Assembly (NCBI RefSeq): GCF_013030985.1
Contig: NZ_WPYP01000001.1
Span: 310,001-374,000, forward strand
DNA: 64,000 nt
Origin: Ruegeria arenilitoris
GTDB lineage: Bacteria > Pseudomonadota > Alphaproteobacteria > Rhodobacterales > Rhodobacteraceae
Reading direction: 5' to 3'
Shown here: positions 8,558-16,920 of the stretch, in pieces
How positions within the stretch are numbered: position 1 is the first letter of the stretch
Layout of the letters: the number at the start of each line of letters is the position of its first letter
Notes under the pieces: generated by a model
Databases searched by the model: none
The model's input: only the letters and a program-made list of their open reading frames with translations
What the model was told of the DNA's origin: nothing
Translations under genes and position numbers: made by a program

Positions 8558-9967
8558 ATGAACACCCGACCCCTGGGGCATGAGTTCGCACGCCTGTTCG
8601 TGCTGTGCTTTTCCGTGCTGGTCCTAGTATACCTGCCGCTGATCGAAGACCCTTTTGTTCGGCATGACGACTTTCCTGCGCTGCTTGGCACGCGCCGGGC
8701 CGCGTTGTTGAAAACGCTGGATGAAGGGCGCTGGCTGAATTACTGGTGGCAGTTCCGGCCGGTTTTCCTGCCATCTCCGGTCCATTTTGTCCTCTACTTG
8801 GTTGGATGGTCGCTGTTCTCCGTCGCTACGGCGCTGAGCCTTTTGGATCGCGACGTAGACGGCTGGTACAAGGGGTTCCTTGCCATTTTTGTGGCCCTTT
8901 CCGTCCCCGCCTACCTGATGTCCTTTTGGTTCAATACCCTGTTGCCGGGTGTCTGGTTGGTCGCGCTTTTTGCTGTGGCGGTACTCTACCTTCCGCACCG
9001 CACGGCGGTTGCGCTGATGGTTGTGGCGGTGCCGTTGTCCTTTATGGCCTATACGACCTATCCGTTTCTGCTGCTTACTCTTGTGCTGCTGTCCCGCAAG
9101 GCGCCCAAAACCTATAAAAGCATGGCGATCACGCTGGGTGTGTTCGTTGTCAGCCTCGCCCTTGGTGTGCTGGCGGTGTATTCGCTGAACTATGTCTATC
9201 ACGGAGTGTTCGGTATTCCGGTTGCCCAATGGCGCGAGCCGACCGAAGTGAATTCTATTGCCGATCTGCTGGCGAACATCGAAAAGCAGAAGGTTTATCT
9301 GCACAAAACCCTTGAACAGATGGGTGGGGGCGACGCGACGCACGGTGTCGTCATACCACTTATGTTCCTTGCGGCCTGGCTGGCCTTGTTTATCTGGAAC
9401 AGGTTTGTTGCCATCGCCATTCTTGCGGCCGTTCTTGTGGGTCTGGCGCCGCTTGTAGCCAAGGCTCTGATGTCTGGTGTTCAGGTGCCGCTCAGGACAT
9501 TGGGCTGGGTTTGGATTTTATTCGGTTTCTGTATCGTCTCTGTCGCCGTTCACCTGTCGAAGTCCAGCGGTAGATGGTTGAGTCTTGCTCGCATCGCAAT
9601 TCTATGTGTGTTGTTGTTCAACATTCTGGCAATTGCCAAGACCTCGTACTTTGCTTTTCCGCCGTGGCAGGACACGACCCGGAAAATGGCCAGCTCAGTG
9701 CCGGATGGTACTGAAACCATCTATGTCTATGGGAATTATATGGCGGTTCACGGCGCGCGAAAGGCGGCGATTCAACAAACCCGGGGGCTGCAACTTCGGC
9801 TGGCTTACCTGACTGGGGCCGAGGTGTTCATCTGCGATGACAAGCCAAAGGGTTGCAATGATATCGAGCCGCCTTTCGATGCCAAAGGCCCGAAAGAAGC
9901 CCCGGTCATCAAACCTGTGGGGCAGGATGTGTTCATTCTGCTGCCCAAGCCCGATGCCGTTTCCTGA
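8558..9967 (+). CDS. Multi-span membrane protein, probable GtrII-like glucosyltransferase
   Basis: The 469-residue protein has about ten to eleven hydrophobic segments. After the first helix there is a periplasmic loop with FVRHDDFPALL and DEGRWLNYW, which resembles the DD and GRW motifs of GtrII-type serotype-specific glucosyltransferases that use bactoprenol-linked sugar at the periplasmic face. A soluble tail (about residues 380-469) contains two cysteines close together (FICDDKPKGCND). Context with gtrA and gtrB supports transfer of a sugar onto O-antigen or another surface polymer. Family assignment is by motif and topology, so moderate. Confidence 0.65.
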   Translation: MNTRPLGHEFARLFVLCFSVLVLVYLPLIEDPFVRHDDFPALLGTRRAALLKTLDEGRWLNYWWQFRPVFLPSPVHFVLYLVGWSLFSVATALSLLDRDVDGWYKGFLAIFVALSVPAYLMSFWFNTLLPGVWLVALFAVAVLYLPHRTAVALMVVAVPLSFMAYTTYPFLLLTLVLLSRKAPKTYKSMAITLGVFVVSLALGVLAVYSLNYVYHGVFGIPVAQWREPTEVNSIADLLANIEKQKVYLHKTLEQMGGGDATHGVVIPLMFLAAWLALFIWNRFVAIAILAAVLVGLAPLVAKALMSGVQVPLRTLGWVWILFGFCIVSVAVHLSKSSGRWLSLARIAILCVLLFNILAIAKTSYFAFPPWQDTTRKMASSVPDGTETIYVYGNYMAVHGARKAAIQQTRGLQLRLAYLTGAEVFICDDKPKGCNDIEPPFDAKGPKEAPVIKPVGQDVFILLPKPDAVS

Positions 9968-10001
9968 AAGGGCTCACCAGCCCCTCGAAGGTGCGCTAGG
10001 C

Positions 10002-10871
10002 TCAGCCTGCGATACGCAAAGGTATGGCGCTTTCGACCTCTTTACGGATCTCTTCGATCAGCGCCATTGCGGCAGGGTTCCGTCGTTTCAGGTGTGTCCG
10101 CGCGACATAGGCAATGTCGGGCGGTTCGGGGAACAGGTCGTCAATGATCTCCATATCCGGTGTGACATGCAGGCCATTAAGCAGCGCAACGCCCAACCCC
10201 GAACGTACTGCCGACTGGATGCCGGCAGCACTGGGGCATTCCAGAACATTGTCGAACCGATGCGGCCCGTGACCCATGCCCCAGAGCCGATAAAAGCACT
10301 GGCTGTCGAAGGACAGGAACGGCACAGGGGCGGTGAGGTCGACGTGAAACTCGGGTGATTTGACCCAATGCAGATCGTCCTCGAACAGGATCAGGTCATC
10401 GGGCAGCACGTCCTGGCGAAAGATCTGCATGACCGCCACGTCCAGCTCACCGGCCTTGAGCCAGGCCTGCACGTTCAGGCTTTGGCTGGTGCGCGTGCGG
10501 ACCTGCACGTCGGGGTAGAGCCGCGTGAAGCGACCCAGAATCCGGGCGATGCCGCTGGTGGTGGTGTCTTCGGTCATCCCCAGACGAATGGTGCCGGACA
10601 GTGGTTTCTTACCCAAGGCCGCCAGGGCTTCGTCATGCAATTCGGTGATCCGCCGGGCGTAGTCGCACAGCCGCTGACCGGCGTCTGTGAACAGCGGGCC
10701 TCCGGAACGGCGGGCCAGAAGATCGCAGTCCAACGCCTGCTCCAAACGTCGGATCTTGTGGCTGACCGCCGATTGCGACAGCGCCAGATGTTCTGCCGCC
10801 CGTGTCACGCCACCATGGGCCGCGATGGCGAGCAAGGCCCGAAGGGCGTCGATTTCCAGACGTTCGTTCAT
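10002..10871 (-). CDS. LysR family transcriptional regulator
   Basis: Winged helix-turn-helix at the N-terminus: LEIDALRALLAIAAHGG, then HLALSQSAVSHKIRRLEQ, then LLARRSGGPLFTDAG. The effector domain begins near residue 90 (IRLGMTEDTTTSG). I chose the ATG at 10871 because the upstream extension to 10913 lacks family sequence. The gene is divergent from the alpha/beta hydrolase at 10978; the 106-base shared region contains an A/T-rich imperfect palindrome around ATGAATGACAATCATTCAT (about 10899-10917), a plausible LysR operator. The effector is unknown, possibly a substrate of the hydrolase. Confidence 0.86.
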   Translation of the reverse strand: MNERLEIDALRALLAIAAHGGVTRAAEHLALSQSAVSHKIRRLEQALDCDLLARRSGGPLFTDAGQRLCDYARRITELHDEALAALGKKPLSGTIRLGMTEDTTTSGIARILGRFTRLYPDVQVRTRTSQSLNVQAWLKAGELDVAVMQIFRQDVLPDDLILFEDDLHWVKSPEFHVDLTAPVPFLSFDSQCFYRLWGMGHGPHRFDNVLECPSAAGIQSAVRSGLGVALLNGLHVTPDMEIIDDLFPEPPDIAYVARTHLKRRNPAAMALIEEIRKEVESAIPLRIAG

Positions 10872-10977
10872 TTGCACCAGTATGACAAAATCAGATGGAT
10901 GAATGACAATCATTCATTTGAGTCACATCCTAGCGCCGGTTTAACCAAGAGGAAAGACAAATCACCGGAGACCAATC

Positions 10978-11820
10978 ATGTCACAACTCGTTACCGACCA
11001 TGCTCTGATCAACAACACTCGTATTGCACACGGCACCTATGGCGCAGGCGAACCCGTCGTGCTGATCCACGGCACGCCGTCCTCATCCCATATCTGGCGC
11101 AACGTGCTGCCGGTACTGGTTGACGCGGGTTACAAGGTTCATGTCTACGACCTGTTGGGTTTTGGTTTGTCCGAACGCCCTTGGGACCCGTCGGTTGATA
11201 CATCGGTTGCCGCGCAGGTTCCGATCCTCGAGGGGTTGCTGGACTTGTGGGGGCTGGATGACCTGCACGTGATCTCGCATGATATCGGCGGCGCGGTGGC
11301 CCCGCGGTTTGCCGTCCAGTCGCCCGACCGGGTGCGGTCGCTGACCATGATCGACGTCGTCAGCTTTGACAGTTGGCCTTCGAAACGAACCAAGGAACAG
11401 ATGCAAGCGGGTCTGCAATCTCTGATCGATGCACCCGATACCCTGCACCGGGAACACTTTCGTAAGTGGCTTTTCTCGGCCGTCGTAAACAAACAGCGTC
11501 TGGCCGATTCGGCGCTGGAAACGTATCTGGACTTTATCAGCGGACCCATCGGGCAGGGCAGCTTGTTCCAGCATCAGGTCCGGCACTATGACCCCAAGCA
11601 CACCAATAGCATCGACTATGCGAAACTCGGCGCATTGCCGGTTCAACTGATCTGGGGGGCAGATGACGCGTGGCAGGTGGTCGACTGGGCGCACAAGTTG
11701 CATGACACTATTCCGGGGTCGGAGCTGCACATTCTGGAAAACTGCGGGCACTTCGCGATGGAGGATCAGCCCGAGCAGATATCGGCCTTGTTAGTCGACT
11801 TCCTCAAGCGAAAGGGGTGA
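10978..11820 (+). CDS. Alpha/beta hydrolase with Asp nucleophile (haloalkane dehalogenase/epoxide hydrolase-like)
   Basis: The oxyanion segment IHGTPSSSHIW, the YDLLGFGLSERP strand and the nucleophile elbow SHDIGG are visible. The elbow residue is Asp rather than Ser, which points to the haloalkane dehalogenase/epoxide hydrolase branch of the fold rather than an esterase. The catalytic His is in ENCGHFAMEDQPE near the C-terminus. The protein is 280 residues, normal for the branch. A GGAG lies about 9 bases before ATG. It is followed within 3 bases by a small membrane protein and is divergent from a LysR gene, so it is likely inducible. Substrate cannot be deduced. Confidence 0.8.
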   Translation: MSQLVTDHALINNTRIAHGTYGAGEPVVLIHGTPSSSHIWRNVLPVLVDAGYKVHVYDLLGFGLSERPWDPSVDTSVAAQVPILEGLLDLWGLDDLHVISHDIGGAVAPRFAVQSPDRVRSLTMIDVVSFDSWPSKRTKEQMQAGLQSLIDAPDTLHREHFRKWLFSAVVNKQRLADSALETYLDFISGPIGQGSLFQHQVRHYDPKHTNSIDYAKLGALPVQLIWGADDAWQVVDWAHKLHDTIPGSELHILENCGHFAMEDQPEQISALLVDFLKRKG

Positions 11821-11823
11821 GTC

Positions 11824-12072
11824 ATGGCCAAAATCGACACCTCTCGCCGTGGCCTGACGACCGTATTCGAAGTCACCGGATCGGTGCTGGCAATGGCTTA
11901 TGCCCTGCTGATTGCGTCGAATACAGGGGCAGAGATTCTGGGCTTTGTGCTGTTGCTGTTGTCCGCAGGCCTGTTCGCAGCCTGGGCAGCGATCGACCGG
12001 CGTTGGACCTTTCTGTTGCTGCAGGGGTTTTACGCGACCTCGGCCATTATCGGGCTGATCCGCTGGGCGTAA
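11824..12072 (+). CDS. Small three-helix membrane protein, unknown
   Basis: This 82-residue protein contains three hydrophobic segments (about residues 13-30, 36-53 and 60-80) separated by a short NTGAE turn and a DRRW turn, with a basic N-terminus. It is reminiscent of the small CBU_0592-like membrane proteins, but I do not recognise a function. It lies 3 bases after the hydrolase gene on the same strand and is probably co-transcribed. Confidence 0.65.
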   Translation: MAKIDTSRRGLTTVFEVTGSVLAMAYALLIASNTGAEILGFVLLLLSAGLFAAWAAIDRRWTFLLLQGFYATSAIIGLIRWA

Positions 12073-12115
12073 ACTTCGCATAGGGCTGCCGCGGATTTCC
12101 TGCTAGGACAGCCCT

Positions 12116-13120
12116 ATGCGCGATGGAAACAGAATCGAGATCGGCTTTCTGCTGTTTGACGGCTTTCCCATGGCCTGCCTGACCTCGGTGATCGAGCCGT
12201 TGCGGGCGGCCAATGAAATCGCTGGGCAAGAGGCATTCTGCTGGTCCCTGATCTCGGAGCGCGGGCAAAAGATTCAATCCAGTGCCGGGGTCGGATTCGA
12301 GGCCGAGCGCTCGCTGGTCGAATGCAAAGACATCGACATTCTGTTCCTGCTCAGCAGCCCGACCTCGGTTTTTGATAATCCGACGGCCGGGAACGGCGTG
12401 TTGCGCAGCCTTGGTCGACACGGCACGGTTCTTGGCGGCATCAGCGCCGGGGTCTTTCCCTTGGTGCGATCAGGGGTCATGCAAGGTCACCCGGTTTCGG
12501 TCCATTGGTGTTATGAAGCCGCGTTCGAGGCCAAGTTTCCTGACATGGATGCTCGCAGCGAGGTGATCGTCAAAAGCGCCAGCCGATACACCGTGTCCGG
12601 TGCTGCGGCGGGTTTTGATCTGGCACTGCACCTGATTGAGGACCGGCTGGGTGGTGATGTGGCGCACGAGGTTGCCTGTTGGTTCCAGCACCCGATGATG
12701 CGTGGGGCAGGGGTTCGGCAGCAGGTGCCCAGTGCGAATGCGCCGGATACAGGAGACAGCCTGCCGCCGTTGGTGTCCCGTTGTGTAGCGCTGTTTGGGG
12801 CGCATATGAGCCAACCGATTTCAATCGCGGATCTGGCCCAGCAAACTGGCGTCACGCCCCGCCAGATCGAGCGCGCCTTCAAGCAAGCGACGGGGCAAAG
12901 TCCAACCCACTATTACCGCGCCATGCGCATGAAGGCGGCGCGGCAGATGGTGGTCTATACCAAGGACCCGATCCCCGAGATTGCCGAGGCCGTCGGATAC
13001 AGCTCGGTCTCGCCTCTGGTGACCCATTACCGCGCGGCCTTTGGGCTCAGCCCCAGCGAAGACAGGCGTCGCATCAACCGTTTTCGGGTCGAAGACAACG
13101 CCCCTCTGCCCTCGGTCTGA
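12116..13120 (+). CDS. GlxA family AraC-type transcriptional regulator
   Basis: Two domains: an N-terminal DJ-1/PfpI (class I amidotransferase-like) domain (IGFLLFDGFPM, later GGISAGVFPLVRSG with no obvious catalytic Cys, and HWCYEAAF), and a C-terminal AraC DNA-binding domain with two helix-turn-helices (ISIADLAQQTGVTPRQIERAF and IPEIAEAVGYSSVSPLVTHYR). This architecture is shared with GbdR-like regulators of betaine, carnitine and sarcosine catabolism. It is convergent with the sarcosine-oxidase-like operon (5-base gap), so a role in its control is reasonable but inferred. Confidence 0.85.
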   Translation: MRDGNRIEIGFLLFDGFPMACLTSVIEPLRAANEIAGQEAFCWSLISERGQKIQSSAGVGFEAERSLVECKDIDILFLLSSPTSVFDNPTAGNGVLRSLGRHGTVLGGISAGVFPLVRSGVMQGHPVSVHWCYEAAFEAKFPDMDARSEVIVKSASRYTVSGAAAGFDLALHLIEDRLGGDVAHEVACWFQHPMMRGAGVRQQVPSANAPDTGDSLPPLVSRCVALFGAHMSQPISIADLAQQTGVTPRQIERAFKQATGQSPTHYYRAMRMKAARQMVVYTKDPIPEIAEAVGYSSVSPLVTHYRAAFGLSPSEDRRRINRFRVEDNAPLPSV

Positions 13121-13125
13121 GGGGG

Positions 13126-13686
13126 TTATTGCACCGAGCGCATCGCCGTGACGATAGCGTGATGCAGCGAACCGGCCGAAGATCGCGGGCCGTACAGGCT
13201 GACCTTTTCGGGTGTCCGGCAAATCACAAAACACCCGACGTGATGGATCGAACAGCGTGCGGCGCTGCCCTTGTCGAACCGGCGCAGATCAAGCTGGCAC
13301 AGCAACTCCAGCACTGCTGGTATGCTATCGCCGCTCAGATCAAACCGGGTCCACGCGTCCGTCTGCTCCGTCACCGAAGCCGTATCACCGACGGTTGCCT
13401 TGACTTGGTCCGCGAGGCCTTCATGGCTGTCATACGGGGCTTCGACCATCCATTGGTCCGGACCAACCCAAAACGCTGTGATCATTGTGCCAGCCCAGCG
13501 GCCAACATCTGGCGTGGGCGCGTCAATCAGCGTGGCCAACGCCTTGGCGGCGCTGGTTTCCTGCCCCATGCGCGCGGCAACAGATGCCAGCGCTACTTCG
13601 GGAACTTCGGTGCACGTAACGCCACCCACGGTATCTACACGCGGCTCAGCTCCGCCCAAGGCGGTTATCGCAACAAGATCATGCAC
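13126..13686 (-). CDS. soxG: Sarcosine oxidase gamma subunit family (or N-methylglutamate dehydrogenase subunit D)
   Basis: The 186-residue protein has the SoxG pattern: an N-terminal region ending in VALASVAARMG, then AFWVGPDQWMVEAP, a DLSGDSIPAVLELLCQLDLR stretch and CRTPEKVSLYGPRSSA near the end. It is a YgfZ/GcvT-like fold without catalytic residues and is part of the heterotetramer. I chose the GTG at 13686 because AAGGAG stands 9 bases upstream and it overlaps the alpha-subunit stop, as usual in this operon; an in-frame ATG at 13740 would lie deep in the alpha gene. Last gene of the B-D-A-G run. Confidence 0.83.
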   Translation of the reverse strand: MHDLVAITALGGAEPRVDTVGGVTCTEVPEVALASVAARMGQETSAAKALATLIDAPTPDVGRWAGTMITAFWVGPDQWMVEAPYDSHEGLADQVKATVGDTASVTEQTDAWTRFDLSGDSIPAVLELLCQLDLRRFDKGSAARCSIHHVGCFVICRTPEKVSLYGPRSSAGSLHHAIVTAMRSVQ

Positions 13687-16624
13687 GCAGACGTTCTCCT
13701 TCAGGATCGACGAAATGGGCCGAGACGAGTTCCACCTCAACTGTCAGGCTGGTCAGGGGGGAGACCAGGCGCATTTTCTCGCCCAGCCGCTCTGAACCGT
13801 TTTTGACCAGACCAAGCCCGATATTGCTGTTCAGAATGGGCGAGTAAACGGCCGAGGTGACATAGCCCTGATCATGGGCTGCATCGACAGGTCCGTCAGC
13901 CTTCATCAGGTGTCCGCCCGCGGTGATCTTATCCTCGGCCAGCAGAGGTTTGATCCCCACAAGTCGCAGCCCATCCGGTTCGACCAGTGCTTCTCGTTCC
14001 GAGAGGACCGAGCCGATGCTGTCTTTTTTCTTCGACACCATCTTGCCCAGCCCAAGGTTCAGCGCCGTGGTGGTGCCGTTCAACTCGTTGCCGGCCGCGT
14101 GGCCTTTTTCGACCCGCATCACGCCCAGTGCTTCGGTGCCATATGGCACAACGTCGAACTCTTCGCCTTCCGCCATCAGACGCCGCATCAGCGCATCACC
14201 ATAGCGAGAGGGCACGGCGATCTCATAGGCCAGCTCACCCGAGAACGAGATCCGGAACAGCCGCGCCCGCAGGCCGCCGCAGACGGTGACGTTGCCGCAG
14301 GCCATGAAGGGGAACGCCTCGTTCGAGATGTCGAACTCGGGGTCGACGATCTTTTGCAGCAGCTTGCGTGCGTTCGGTCCGGCAACGGCATATTGCGCCC
14401 AGCCTTCGGTGGTCGAGATCAGTTGCACGTCCATATCGGGGCATAGGCATTGGCGCACAAATTCCATGTGGCGATAGACACTTACAGCGTTGGCTGTGGT
14501 CGTGGTGACGACGAAGTGATCTTCGGCCAGCCGCGCGGCGGTGCCGTCGTCCATGACCATCCCGTCTTCGCGCAGCATCAGGCCATAGCGGGTTTTACCC
14601 ACGGCCAGTTTGGCAAAGCCGTTGGCATAGATGCGGTTCAGGAATTCGGCTGCATCTGTTCCTTGAACGTCGATCTTGCCCAATGTGGTGCAGTCGCACA
14701 CTCCGACAGAGGCACGGGTTTGGCGTACCTCGCGGTCCACGGATTGCCGCCAGTGTGTTTCACCGGGCAGGGGGAACCACTGCGCGCGCAGCCAGTTGCC
14801 AACCTCGACAAACACCGCGCCGCGATCCTTGGCCCAGTAGTGTGAAGGCGTCAGACGGGTCGGGTGAAACTCCTGCCCCTTCATCCGGCCCGCGAAGGTG
14901 GCGATCGGAACCGGCGTGTAAGGCGGGCGGAAGATCGTAGTGCCGACCTCCGGGATCGACTTGCCTGCCACCTCGGCCATGATGGCCAACCCGGTGATGT
15001 TCGAGGTCTTGCCCTGATCGGTCGCCATGCCCAGCGTGGTATAGCGTTTCAGGTGCTCGACCGAGCGGAAGCCTTCCTGATAGCTGAGTTTGACGTCTTT
15101 GACGGTTACGTCGTTCTGCTGGTCCACCCAGGCGCGCTTGCAACCCTGCACGTACCAGAAAGGCGTCTGAATGACCGGAGCGTCCTCGGCCTCGGGCAGG
15201 TCGGGCAGGGCACCTGTCAGGTTCAGCGCCTTGGCTGCCCCTTCGGCACCGGATTGCAGGGCGCCACAGGTCGACATGATCCCGGTTGCGGCACCAGCCA
15301 CGGACATGCCCACGGGCAGTTCCCCACCGGGAACAAAAGCTGCCAGCGCTTCGTTCCAGACCGGGCGTCCGCGTTGGTGACAGGTCAGGTGGACATTCGG
15401 GTTCCAGCCCCCGGACACGCCCAGCGCACCGCAATCCAAGGTCCGGGTCGATCCATCGGGCAAGGAGATTTCGGCAAAGCTCAGCCCGTGGCGGCCTTTG
15501 GTGTTAATGACCTGAGCACCCTTCAGAACTTCGTAGTCATAGCTGGAAGGTGCATCCTCGCGCACATCCACAACAGCTGCGATCTTGACGCCTTTGGCGT
15601 GCAGGTCGGTGGCGGTGCGGTGGCCGTCGTCGTTGTTGGTGAAGATTGCCACGCGCTGCGACGCTGTGACCGCATACCGGTTGGCATAAGTCCGCAAGGC
15701 GCTGGCCATCATGACGCCGGGCCGGTCATTGTTTTCGAAGGCAATCGGGCGTTCCGTGGCTCCGGCGCAAAGCAGCGTCTTTTGCGTGTAGATACGCCAC
15801 AGAATCTGACGCGGTTTACCAGCGGGCAGGGTGGCCAGGTGATCTCCGGTCCGCTCCACTGCGCCGTAAATCCCGTGGTCGAACGCGCCGATTACGGTTG
15901 TGCGCGGCATCAGGCGGACGTTGGGCATCGAAGACAGTTCCGCCACCACCTGCGCGGCCCAGTCCGAGGCGCTGCGGTCACCGACCGCAATGGTTTCGCT
16001 GTTCAGACGTCCGCCGAGTGTGAAGTCCTCATCTGCCAGAATTACGTCTGCTCCGGCGCGGCCAGCGGTCAGCGCCGCCATCAGGCCAGACGGTCCGGCA
16101 CCGATGATCAGCAGGTCACAGTGGCGGAAGCCCTTGTCGTACTCGTCCGGGTCGGCCTCCATCGACAGGGACCCCAAGCCAGCAGCGCGACGGATTATTG
16201 GCTCGTAGATCTTTTCCCAGAACGCAGCTGGCCACATGAAGGTCTTGTAGTAGAACCCGGCCGACAGGAAGTTCGAGAACATGTCGTTCACCGCCAGCGC
16301 ATCGAATTTGAGGCTGGGCCAACGGTTCTGCGAATACGCCTCCAGCCCGTCGAACATCTCAGTTGTTGTTGCGCGGGTGTTGGGCTCTTTCCGGGCACCC
16401 GTGCGCAGTTCGACCATGCCGTTGGGTTCCTCTGATCCTGCGGTCAGCAACCCACGCGGGCGGTGGTACTTGAACGACCGCCCGATCAGACGCACATCGT
16501 TGGCCAGCAGGGCCGAGGCCAGAGTGTCACCGGGGTGGGCAGTATAACTGCGCCCGTCGAACCGGAAGCTCAGAGACGTGTTGCGGTCGATCTGGCCGCC
16601 ATCAAGCCTGTTGGTCTGTGTCAT
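13679..16624 (-). CDS. soxA: Sarcosine oxidase alpha subunit family (or N-methylglutamate dehydrogenase subunit C)
   Basis: At 981 residues this is the full-length alpha subunit. The N-terminus (FRFDGRSYTAHPGDTLASALL) is the ferredoxin-like domain that lacks cluster cysteines, followed by RSFKYHRPRGLL. A nucleotide-binding Rossmann motif IIGAGPSGLMAALTAGRAGAD starts near residue 172. The C-terminal ~370 residues form a GcvT-like tetrahydrofolate-binding domain (TLGKIDVQGTDAAEFLNRIYAN ... GLMLREDGMVMDDG). The enzyme demethylates an N-methyl amino acid, passing the one-carbon unit to tetrahydrofolate. It overlaps soxD by 4 bases and soxG by 8. Sarcosine versus N-methylglutamate cannot be separated by motif. 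Confidence 0.9.
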   Translation of the reverse strand: MTQTNRLDGGQIDRNTSLSFRFDGRSYTAHPGDTLASALLANDVRLIGRSFKYHRPRGLLTAGSEEPNGMVELRTGARKEPNTRATTTEMFDGLEAYSQNRWPSLKFDALAVNDMFSNFLSAGFYYKTFMWPAAFWEKIYEPIIRRAAGLGSLSMEADPDEYDKGFRHCDLLIIGAGPSGLMAALTAGRAGADVILADEDFTLGGRLNSETIAVGDRSASDWAAQVVAELSSMPNVRLMPRTTVIGAFDHGIYGAVERTGDHLATLPAGKPRQILWRIYTQKTLLCAGATERPIAFENNDRPGVMMASALRTYANRYAVTASQRVAIFTNNDDGHRTATDLHAKGVKIAAVVDVREDAPSSYDYEVLKGAQVINTKGRHGLSFAEISLPDGSTRTLDCGALGVSGGWNPNVHLTCHQRGRPVWNEALAAFVPGGELPVGMSVAGAATGIMSTCGALQSGAEGAAKALNLTGALPDLPEAEDAPVIQTPFWYVQGCKRAWVDQQNDVTVKDVKLSYQEGFRSVEHLKRYTTLGMATDQGKTSNITGLAIMAEVAGKSIPEVGTTIFRPPYTPVPIATFAGRMKGQEFHPTRLTPSHYWAKDRGAVFVEVGNWLRAQWFPLPGETHWRQSVDREVRQTRASVGVCDCTTLGKIDVQGTDAAEFLNRIYANGFAKLAVGKTRYGLMLREDGMVMDDGTAARLAEDHFVVTTTTANAVSVYRHMEFVRQCLCPDMDVQLISTTEGWAQYAVAGPNARKLLQKIVDPEFDISNEAFPFMACGNVTVCGGLRARLFRISFSGELAYEIAVPSRYGDALMRRLMAEGEEFDVVPYGTEALGVMRVEKGHAAGNELNGTTTALNLGLGKMVSKKKDSIGSVLSEREALVEPDGLRLVGIKPLLAEDKITAGGHLMKADGPVDAAHDQGYVTSAVYSPILNSNIGLGLVKNGSERLGEKMRLVSPLTSLTVEVELVSAHFVDPEGERLRA

Positions 16625-16908
16625 TTGGATCGCCCCCGAGCGCGGGCCACGTCGCGGGCCAGTTCCACCTTTGAAATCTCATGCGTCAGCGTGTTGCGCG
16701 TTACGACCAGCCACGAGCGATCTCCGGCCTCGTGGTACCAAAGCTCCTGATGCTCACCGGCGGGGTTGTCGCGCAGATAGCCGTATTCATAGAACGCCTC
16801 GGCTGCGTTGTCGGCCTGCCAGTCTGGGCGGTTGATCAGTGACGCGTCGCCCAGATAAGTGAATTCCGAGGCATCGCGCGGGCCCAGAAGGGGATGGTTG
16901 ATAATCAT
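16621..16908 (-). CDS. soxD: Sarcosine oxidase delta subunit family, zinc site lost (or N-methylglutamate dehydrogenase subunit B)
   Basis: The 95-residue protein opens MIINHPLLGPRDASEF, aligned with the canonical delta start in which CPxCGPR carries two zinc ligands; here they are His5 and Leu8. The later H-x3-C ligand pair reads LWYHEAGDRSW, keeping His but with Asp where Cys is expected. Thus at most part of the structural zinc site remains. The YLRDNP and TRNT-T-HEI segments are otherwise family-typical. Zinc-free delta homologues may mark N-methylglutamate dehydrogenase (MgdB) rather than true sarcosine oxidase; that is inference. Overlaps the alpha gene by 4 bases. Confidence 0.82.
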   Translation of the reverse strand: MIINHPLLGPRDASEFTYLGDASLINRPDWQADNAAEAFYEYGYLRDNPAGEHQELWYHEAGDRSWLVVTRNTLTHEISKVELARDVARARGRSK

Positions 16909-16920
16909 GGAACGGTCCCC

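Noticed and set aside
14864..16435. 523-residue plus-strand open frame within the alpha-subunit gene
   Set aside because: The minus strand encodes the full, motif-rich SoxA-like protein; the plus frame is antisense shadow.
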